Below, one piece after another: positions 8,134-15,600 of a stretch of 58,229 bases of DNA; the first letter of the stretch is position 1, and the number at the start of each line of letters is the position of its first letter. The translations under genes and the position numbers were made by a program. Under the pieces are notes generated by a model. That model worked only from the letters and a program-made list of their open reading frames with translations, was not told the origin of the DNA and searched no databases. The stretch comes from a bacterium (GTDB lineage Bacteria > AUK180), in assembly GCA_023133295.1 (NCBI GenBank), contig JAGLWT010000050.1, positions 1-58,229 of the forward strand. The letters are read 5' to 3'.

Positions 8134-8162
8134 TTGAAAAAACGCGGGTTTTTGTGTATAAT
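8134..8162 (+). promoter_or_regulatory. Sigma70-type promoter for the envelope operon at 8184
   Basis: TTGAAA (8134-8139), 17 bp, TATAAT (8157-8162). An AGGAGG ribosome-binding site follows at about 8174-8179 before the GTG start at 8184. Confidence 0.8.
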
Positions 8163-8183
8163 TAGCGCTATTCAGGAGGCAAT

Positions 8184-9023
8184 GTGAAAGGATATATTTC
8201 TCTTCTAATACTGCTTGTTTTTGTTCTTTCTCCTATGTCAGAGGAATGGAAAAATACCGGAAGCATAGGATTTTCATTTACACAGACAGCGGTGAATAAG
8301 AATTGGAGCGGTGGTGAAAAATCATCCATTACCTACATTTGGACGCTGAATCATGAGACCATAAGGGATACTGAAAAATTCAATTGGGCCAATAAACTGC
8401 AACTTCAATTCGGCCGCTCCGAAGCCCCGAATCCCGATGATCCGAACTTTCAGATCATCACCGAAGCCGCGGATAAGATATCATTTACATCTACCGCAAT
8501 GTATAAATTCAAGAAATTTTTCAATCCTTTGTTCATGATTACATGTGATTCTCAATTCACAGAAATATTTGATCCCTCCGTTATTACCGAGACAGTAGGT
8601 GTCGGCGTGATATGGGCTGATAAGGATAAGTTCCAGCTTTCTTCGAAGCTCGGTGTCGCCTTAAAGCAATTGATCGATGCTGAAGATGACGGCGTTTCCT
8701 CAGCGGATGACCCGACAACACTGGAAGAGTTTGAGACATTTATCAGCGAGACCGGTATTCAATGCATTACCGAGCTGACGAAGGTGTTTGCCGATAAGCT
8801 CACATTAAAAAGCGAGCTGAAGTACTTTAATACCTTTGCCTTTGATAGGGCATCGATCAAGTGGGATACCACTATAAATATCAATCTCTGGAAGTATGTT
8901 GGCTTGTCCTTTAATCTTCAATGGCTTTTTGACCAGCAGGTTGCAGGGATTACCAAGATATTTCCGAAGGATCATCGTTTAATGGAAACGATCTCTCTTT
9001 CATTCAGTTACAGTTTATTTTAG
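8184..9023 (+). CDS. DUF3078-like outer-membrane protein
   Basis: 279 residues from a GTG start. An ATG two bases upstream is immediately followed by TGA, and AGGAGG is correctly spaced for the GTG. A signal peptide of about 20 residues precedes a beta-rich protein with WSGGEKSSITYIW and NWANKLQLQFG near the N-terminus. This resembles the DUF3078 family known mainly from Bacteroidetes, where proteins are predicted outer-membrane barrels. Amphipathic strands continue to the C-terminus (LSFSYSLF), which ends in Phe as barrels often do. It is the first gene of a run with 0-8 base gaps to the next two genes. No substrate can be inferred. Confidence 0.65.
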   Translation: MKGYISLLILLVFVLSPMSEEWKNTGSIGFSFTQTAVNKNWSGGEKSSITYIWTLNHETIRDTEKFNWANKLQLQFGRSEAPNPDDPNFQIITEAADKISFTSTAMYKFKKFFNPLFMITCDSQFTEIFDPSVITETVGVGVIWADKDKFQLSSKLGVALKQLIDAEDDGVSSADDPTTLEEFETFISETGIQCITELTKVFADKLTLKSELKYFNTFAFDRASIKWDTTININLWKYVGLSFNLQWLFDQQVAGITKIFPKDHRLMETISLSFSYSLF

Positions 9024-9031
9024 GAGAAGTC

Positions 9032-9907
9032 ATGTTAGCAGAAACAACTACAGCCCAAATTGCTCAGACAATTACAGCTGCCGCTCAAGTCGGCGCGGAG
9101 CAGATGAATAAGTATGCGCAGATGGGACTTGCCATTGTAAAAAAATATGGACCCGGCCTGATATTCGCCATCATTATTTTCATCGTTGGTACTTGGATAG
9201 CCAAGGGGATCAGAAAGGGATTGAGAAAAGTTCTCATGCGGGGCAATATCAATAAGGCATTGTCTAATTTCCTTGTAAATATCATTTACTATATCCTCTA
9301 CATACTGATCCTTCTCATGGCATTGGGTAAATTGGGTGTGCAGACAACATCATTTGTTGCGATACTCGGCGCTCTGGGTTTTGCGGTCGGCTTTGCACTG
9401 AAGGATTCCTTATCCCATTTCGCCGCGGGAGTTATGATACTCTTTTTTAAACCCTTTACATTAGGAGATTATGTGGACGCAGGCGGGTCAGCGGGAACCG
9501 TTGATGAGATAGGTATCTTCAATTCCAAATTCAGAACTCCTGACAATAAGATAGTGATAGTTCCAAACGGCTCGATCATTGGAGGAAATATAACAAATTA
9601 CTCACTCGAAATCACTCGCAGGATCGATATTATTACCGGTATCGCTTACGGGGCCGATCTGAAAAAAGCAAAGGAAGTCCTCGCCAAATTGATGGAGGAT
9701 GAGCAAAGGGTTCTGAAAGACCCCGCCCCCTTTGTCGGAGTGAATGAACTCGCTGATTCAAGTGTAAATTTCGTGATGAAGATGTGGGTTCAGGGAGCGG
9801 ATTACTGGGACCTCTTTTATGAAATGCGCGAAAAGATAAAACTTGCTTTTGACGAGAACGGGATAGAGATCCCATTTCCAAATATTACAATACACACGGA
9901 GAAATAG
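9032..9907 (+). CDS. mscS: Small-conductance mechanosensitive channel (MscS family)
   Basis: 291 residues, close to the 286 of the E. coli channel. Three hydrophobic segments lie at about residues 45-62, 82-100 and 108-130. The pore-lining helix reads ILGALGFAVGFALKDSLSHFAAGVMIL, given here in pieces as ILGALGFAVGFALKD and SHFAAGVMIL. It is followed by FKPFTLGDYV, VPNGSIIGGNITNYS and the cytoplasmic vestibule. MscS releases solutes on hypo-osmotic shock from the inner membrane. A ribosome-binding site (AGGAG) is present. The gene lies directly between a predicted outer-membrane protein and a charged exported protein whose start follows its stop codon with no gap, so the three are cotranscribed. 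Confidence 0.93.
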   Translation: MLAETTTAQIAQTITAAAQVGAEQMNKYAQMGLAIVKKYGPGLIFAIIIFIVGTWIAKGIRKGLRKVLMRGNINKALSNFLVNIIYYILYILILLMALGKLGVQTTSFVAILGALGFAVGFALKDSLSHFAAGVMILFFKPFTLGDYVDAGGSAGTVDEIGIFNSKFRTPDNKIVIVPNGSIIGGNITNYSLEITRRIDIITGIAYGADLKKAKEVLAKLMEDEQRVLKDPAPFVGVNELADSSVNFVMKMWVQGADYWDLFYEMREKIKLAFDENGIEIPFPNITIHTEK

Positions 9908-10603
9908 ATGAAGAAATTACTTTTACTTTTGCTTGCGGTGTTCATTATTGCTCTTCCTGCCTTTGCTGAAGAATCAGAAAAAGCCGTGGAAGAATCGAAA
10001 TCACAATTGGAAAAAACAATTTCCTCCGATGCGGATGTGAAGGAAGATAAAGAGGAGCAGATCGATGAGCTCCGATTTATCAGCCAATTACCCGCCAAGA
10101 TGCAGGAATTGCTTGACGAATCCAAGGAAGAAGCAAAGAAGGTGATCGATGAATTGAAAAAGGGCCATCTGAAAGCTCAAGAGACCGTTGCTGTCATGGA
10201 CACAATAAGAGACAATGACGAGGAAGGGATCTCAAATGAAGGCATGGGAGAATATGTCAGAGAGCAGGTAAGATCGGGCAAGCGCGGAAGAGAATTGTCT
10301 GATTCCATCAAGAGGGAAAATTCAAAGAGAAGAGAAGCGAAACAGCAGATGAAGAGAGAGAGAAAGGGAGATAGAAAAGGCGGAAAAGGCAAGGGAAAAA
10401 AGTATGATAGTAAAGAAGAAGTGAAGAAAGGATCCGAAGAGGGAATTCAAATGCGAAAAAAAGTATTTCAGATGGAAAAAAGACCCACAGAGGAGACCAC
10501 TGAAACCGATAAGACGGAAGTCGAAAAGAAAAAAAGACAGATCACTGAAAAGAGGGTATTTGAAATGGAGAAAAAACCTTCAGATTCCAATGGAGGCAAC
10601 TGA
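9908..10603 (+). CDS. Exported highly charged protein with repeated MEK motif
   Basis: 231 residues starting right after the MscS stop. A signal peptide ends near AFA (about residue 19). The body is Glu/Lys-rich and predicted mostly helical (coiled-coil character about 20-125), with a very basic segment around 140-165 (KGDRKGGKGKGKK). The C-terminus has two copies of a (K/R)VF(Q/E)MEK(R/K)P motif (KVFQMEKRP and RVFEMEKKP) about 40 residues apart. No family is recognised. The stop codon overlaps the next ATG (TGATG), so it is coupled to the small lipoprotein. The composition suggests a periplasmic structural or binding protein, but the function is unknown. Confidence 0.6.
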   Translation: MKKLLLLLLAVFIIALPAFAEESEKAVEESKSQLEKTISSDADVKEDKEEQIDELRFISQLPAKMQELLDESKEEAKKVIDELKKGHLKAQETVAVMDTIRDNDEEGISNEGMGEYVREQVRSGKRGRELSDSIKRENSKRREAKQQMKRERKGDRKGGKGKGKKYDSKEEVKKGSEEGIQMRKKVFQMEKRPTEETTETDKTEVEKKKRQITEKRVFEMEKKPSDSNGGN

Positions 10604-10869
10604 TGAAGAAATTACATATTATTATCCTTATTGCGGTAATTGTTATTTTTGCGGCATGCGTTAAGTCTCAGGCCGATAAACCTTCGGAAGAGCTTCTTAA
10701 AGCTGTTGAGATCTCTCTTGTCATTGAAACAGATCCTGATAATGCTTTGTCCGCATTGAAAGAACACAGCATGAGCGTTGATGAGTATAAGGACTTGATG
10801 ATAAAGATCACTGAAGATGCTGAGCTTTCAGAGCAGTATATCGCTTTGAAGGAAAAACAGAGCAATTGA
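10603..10869 (+). CDS. Small lipoprotein
   Basis: 88 residues. A hydrophobic N-terminus leads to a lipobox (IFAAC, Cys at about residue 20), so the mature protein is lipid-anchored. The remaining 68 residues are acidic and helical (ELLKAVEISLVIETDPDNAL, then EQYIALKEKQSN). It starts inside the stop codon of the upstream charged protein, which suggests the two work together in the envelope. No known family was recognised. Confidence 0.65.
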   Translation: MKKLHIIILIAVIVIFAACVKSQADKPSEELLKAVEISLVIETDPDNALSALKEHSMSVDEYKDLMIKITEDAELSEQYIALKEKQSN

Positions 10870-10919
10870 ATCTTGAATTCAATAAGAAACACTCACATAA
10901 TTACTAAAGAGGAGTTGTT

Positions 10920-11396
10920 ATGAAAAAATATCTAACCATTTTTGCGGTTATCTTGTTTGCTGCGTCAGCTTCTGCGGGAAATCTTTCCGCAGGTATTTTT
11001 CTGGGTTATCCCAATGCGCTTGTCTTGAGAATGGACATGAGCGAAGCCTCAGCAGTAGATGGGTATATCGGCTGGGACTGGGCCGGTTTGTATCTTGCCG
11101 GCGATTTTGTGATCAAAAAGGATCTGGTACTGGAGAATATCACACTTAAATTGTACTATGGCGGCGGAGCATTCCTAACCTTGCATTCAATCAGAACTTG
11201 GGAATGGGCCGGTACCTCATATCAATGGGTTTCAGAAAGCACTATACATGTTGGGGTGAGAGCAAAGGTAGGTGTTTCCTATTTTTTACCTGATATGCCC
11301 ATAGAATTATTTATTGAAATTGGCCCCGGAATCACATTTGTTCCGGGTTTTCACATTACGGGAATCGGTGGAGTCGGAGCACGCTACATCTTTTAA
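10920..11396 (+). CDS. Small outer-membrane beta-barrel protein
   Basis: 158 residues. A signal peptide ending at SAG (about residue 20) is followed by alternating strands (GIFLGYPNALVLRMDMS, LYLAGDFVIKK, LKLYYGGGAF, VGVRAKVGVSYFL, FIEIGPGITFV) and a C-terminal Phe (GARYIF), the usual pattern of an 8-stranded barrel. AGGAG lies upstream of the ATG. It is 50 bases after the lipoprotein gene and probably the last gene of the 8184-11396 operon. The substrate or partner is unknown. Confidence 0.65.
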   Translation: MKKYLTIFAVILFAASASAGNLSAGIFLGYPNALVLRMDMSEASAVDGYIGWDWAGLYLAGDFVIKKDLVLENITLKLYYGGGAFLTLHSIRTWEWAGTSYQWVSESTIHVGVRAKVGVSYFLPDMPIELFIEIGPGITFVPGFHITGIGGVGARYIF

Positions 11397-11674
11397 TGCT
11401 TACGAAATAAATGAGTTATTAGTATTTCATAAATACAGTAGCAATGCTGGATGATAGGTTTGTATGTATGGAGAGAAAAGATAGAGCACTGGAAAAGGAA
11501 AATGAAGGACTGGAAGGCGTCATGCAGAGCGAAGCGTGGCATCCAGTTTTTATTCCGTTTTAGTCTTTTTCCCCACTTCACACTTCATACTGCATTTTTC
11601 ATTGACTTTGTATTGTAAAAGTAATACAATACTACGCTAATGATTATGAAAAATTTTATAACCAGGAGGTTAGC
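11397..11674. repeat. Intergenic region with repeat words and promoter
   Basis: No gene is seen. It contains a degenerate copy of the GTCAT...GCATCCAG...CACTTCACACTTCATACT arrangement that also forms the inside of the end elements of the window (positions 1-125 and 58134-58229). The promoter of the PorV-like gene follows. Confidence 0.6.
11602..11630 (+). promoter_or_regulatory. Sigma70-type promoter for the PorV-like gene
   Basis: TTGACT (11602-11607), 17 bp, TACAAT (11625-11630). The spacer and -10 box contain an imperfect dyad GTATTG...CAATAC (11610-11631) that could bind a regulator. AGGAGG precedes the ATG at 11675. Confidence 0.75.
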
Positions 11675-12601
11675 ATGAAGAAATTATTTTCTTTTGTTGC
11701 AATCATGTTATTGGGGACAGTTGTCTTCGCCGGTTCCAGCGCTGGTACAGCCGCTGCCACCTTCTTGAAGATCGAACTGGGCGCGAAGCCCAGCGCTCTT
11801 GGCGATGCCTTTATCGGGCTTGCTGACGATTTTAACGCAATTCGTTTGAATCCTTCAGGACTTGCTTTTATGGACCAGGGCACGGTTGCCTTTTCCCATA
11901 TGAACTGGATCGCGGATACACAGATCACTTCCGCTTCAGCCGTTTACAGTATGGAGGGCATAGGTACCTTCGGCTTCACATGGCTAAGCCTTGGATACGG
12001 AGATATTCCCCGAACGGATGAGACCGGGCTTGAGGACGGCACCTTTACCGCTTCCGACTCGATGTTCGCTCTTGCATACGGCCGTGAGATAAACGAGGTC
12101 TTCGGAATCGGCGCGGTCATGAAATATATCAGCTCCACAATAGACAGTTATTCAGCCGGTACGGTCGCCATTGATGTAGGCGGACTGTATAAGGTACAGG
12201 TCGCTGACAGGCCTCTGGGTATCGGACTTTCCATCAGAAATGTCGGTGGACAGATGACCTATGAGAGCGAAGGCGATCCCATTCCTATGTATTTCGGCGC
12301 GGGCGTCAGCTACGGTGTCATGGTTTCCGATACCAATAATGTTATCGTACTCCTTGACCTCGGCAAATCCACAGACACCGATCTCAAGTTCAATATAGGC
12401 GCGGAATATTCCTTCAAGGATTACCTTGCCATTAGATTGGGCTATAAGGGCGGCGACTATGATGTTGAAGGATTCTCAGGCGGCCTTGGCGCCGGCTACA
12501 CACTCGAGAACGGAATGAAGCTGAATCTTGATTATGCTTACGGTTCCACGATCGAGGCCTTTGACAATGTACATAGAATATCCTTCGCGTTCAGTTTCTG
12601 A
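11675..12601 (+). CDS. PorV/PorQ family outer-membrane protein
   Basis: 308 residues. A signal peptide (to about VFAG, residue 20) is followed by the family signature FLKIELGAKPSALGDAFIGL and the N-P-S-G element (NAIRLNPSGLAFM). These are typical of PorV/PorQ proteins, FadL-like barrels that in T9SS bacteria shuttle or bind substrates bearing C-terminal sorting domains. The rest is regular amphipathic strands, ending FAFSF. The next gene, 16 bases downstream, encodes a giant protein with just such a sorting domain, and a C11 protease with one lies at 2.4 kb. This context supports the call, although no T9SS core genes (PorK/L/M/N or SprA) are in the window. Confidence 0.85.
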   Translation: MKKLFSFVAIMLLGTVVFAGSSAGTAAATFLKIELGAKPSALGDAFIGLADDFNAIRLNPSGLAFMDQGTVAFSHMNWIADTQITSASAVYSMEGIGTFGFTWLSLGYGDIPRTDETGLEDGTFTASDSMFALAYGREINEVFGIGAVMKYISSTIDSYSAGTVAIDVGGLYKVQVADRPLGIGLSIRNVGGQMTYESEGDPIPMYFGAGVSYGVMVSDTNNVIVLLDLGKSTDTDLKFNIGAEYSFKDYLAIRLGYKGGDYDVEGFSGGLGAGYTLENGMKLNLDYAYGSTIEAFDNVHRISFAFSF

Positions 12602-12617
12602 TATTTAGGATAGTTCT

Positions 12618-15600
12618 ATGAAAAAACTTATTATTTTTCTTTTATTGGCCCTTGCACCTCTAGTATTCGGTGATATTGCCGAGGATTTTGATGCATGGAC
12701 CCCGGCAGATACAGGTTATGCTGGAATCGCTACATATAATCATGCCGGTGTCGGTATCTGGGTTACGAGTGACGCTCTCGTAGGCACTTCAAATCCTCGT
12801 TCGGGAACTAATTGTATTAGATTCAATGATGACCAGACACCCCCTGATGAGTACCTTGAATTTCAGGGACTTGATGGTAACGGAAAGGATGGTGGAGTAG
12901 GAACCATTACTTTTTGGCATCGAACATGGGATGGTGATGGCAGTGTTATCGAATTTAAAATTCAGAAAAATGTAAATGATGGCGGTTGGGAAGATGTTGG
13001 TTCATCAGTTGTTGTTGACCCTAACAATACCACTTATGTTCAATTTACACGAGATGTTAATGATCCAAGTGACAATATAAAGCTTAGGGTTACTGCGGTT
13101 CAAGATTATGAGCGGCTTCTAATAGATGATTTTTCCATAACCGATTATGCTGGAGCTTCCAGCTGCAACGAAAGTGATGTCACAGCACCGGACTGGACGG
13201 TTACAACTGTTTCAAATATTACTTATACCGATTCGACATTCAGCACCATAGACCTTTCCTGGGACGCTGCTACGGATTCGGATCAGGATACCGATCCGGT
13301 GACCTACAATCTGTACAGGGATACATCGACCATTTCCGATACATCCACTGCTACCGAAGTGACCACAGGACTTGTCGCTACAGCATATTCAGACAGCGGA
13401 CTTATCGCTGATACTCAGTATTTCTATAAAGTAGTCGCGAAAAACTGTGTACCTCTGACCCGTCTGGCATCGGATGAACTGGATGTCACCACTCCTTCGG
13501 TCACAGCTGATACTATCTACAGTATTCAATACAATGCCTCCGGGGATACTTCCCCTAAAATTGGGCAAGAAGTTACCATTCAGGGTGTTGTTACCGCCGC
13601 GAAGGTAAGTTCACGCTATGTCGTTTCCGACGCTGACGGTGTCTGGGACGGAATACTGGTCTATGACAGCAGCAACAATCCGGATGTAGGCGACAATGTC
13701 ACCGTTACTGGAACTGTCGATGAATACTTTGGCCTTACCGAGATCGTATCTGTTACTTCGTTCACTGTAAATTCTTCAGGAAATTCTTACAATCCCACTA
13801 CTGTTACAGTTGAGGATATTGGAGGCAGCGCTGAATGGGGAGTTACATATAATGCAAATACGGAACAGTATGAGGGTGTTCTTGTCACTCTTTATGATGT
13901 GGAGGTCAGTTCACCTCTTAGTGAACATGGATACTGGAGGATCAAGGATCAGGGCGGAACAATGGAGCTTTCTTGTGATGATACATTTTATCTGGCCGAT
14001 ATTCCAAACGGTCAGACGATAAGTCAGATCACAGGAGTATTACTTTATACTTATGATTATTACCGTTTATGTCCGAGAAGCGCTTCCGATATTAATACCG
14101 CTGCCGCCGGTTCTTGTAATGATAGTGATGTTACAGCACCGGATTGGGCGGTTTCAGGAGTTTCAAATATTACATTTACCAATTCGACCGCTACCTCTGT
14201 CGCGCTTTCCTGGGATGCCGCTACGGATTCCGATCAGGATACAGAGCCGGTCAAATACGATGTTTACAGACATACCGCTACTATCGCGGATACCTCAGCG
14301 GCGACTTTGATCTCGTCCGAACAGATAGCAACTACATGTAGCAGCACCGGTTTGACCGCAGAGACACAGTATTTTTACAAGGTCGTTGCGAGAAACTGTG
14401 TGCCACTGACGCAGCTTGCTTCCGACGAATTGGATATTACCACTCCCGCAGCGGTAGTTGTGGATGGGATATATGCGGTACAATTCAATAATTCCGTTGC
14501 CGGTTCCGGCGATGATTGTTATTCTTCACCGGATGACGGTAATGTTGTAACACTCACCGGAGTTGTTATGACGGACGGATTTGACAAATACTTTATTGCT
14601 GACGATGTCGGAGCATGGAACGGTATTTATGTATATGACTATACCAATAAGCCTGCATTGGGTGATGAAATAACCATTACGGGAACCGTAGATGAATATT
14701 ACGGCCTTACCGAGATAGTTGATGTTACCTCATATACTAATAACGGCGCTTCAACAGTTTATGATTCGGCCACGGTTACCGTCGAGGCGATCGGCGGCGC
14801 GGGCGGTGAAGTTGCGTGTAATGCGACCACCGAGGCCTATGAAGGCGTTCTGGTCACATTTTACGATGTTGTTGTTTCTTCCGCCACCGGTAATCATGGT
14901 TATTGGAGGATCAAGGATGCCGCGGGTACCAAAGAGATCGAAGTTGATGACATGATCTATCATGCGGACATGCCTCTTGGACAGGCCCTTGACCAGCTCA
15001 CCGGCTTCGTTTCGTATAGTTTCGATATTTACACAATTAATCCCCGCTCCGCGGACGATATAGTCCTTGGTTGCGAAGGCACTGATGTTACTGCACCCGA
15101 TTGGGCAGTTTCAGGTGTTTCTAATATTGCCGCTACCGATCCCGGGACAGGCGCACGCCTGGATATTGACTGGGATGCCGCCACAGATGCGGAGAATGTT
15201 GCTGTTACATATGACCTTTACAGCAGCACTACATCTCCCGTTAACATTATTGTAGGTAATCTGATCGCTTCCGATCTTACTTCTACGAGTTATATGAATA
15301 CCGGTTTGACTACCGGCACAACATACTATTACAAGGTATTGGCAAAGAACTGTGTGCCGCTTGCTACAACCTCTTCCGATGAGGCGACCGGAGTACCTAC
15401 ATTTGATCTCACTTTTACAGATATCTGTGATGTACAGGCATTCAATGCTTCGGATCCTAACTCTCCCGCGTATTCGTTGGAGAATGGCAATTCCGTATGG
15501 ATAAAAGGTATTGCCACGGTCGATCAGGGTGTGTTCGGACTTTCCGGAACATCTATCTATGTCCAAGCTGAAGGTGGCTGCGGAGTGAATGTATTCTCAT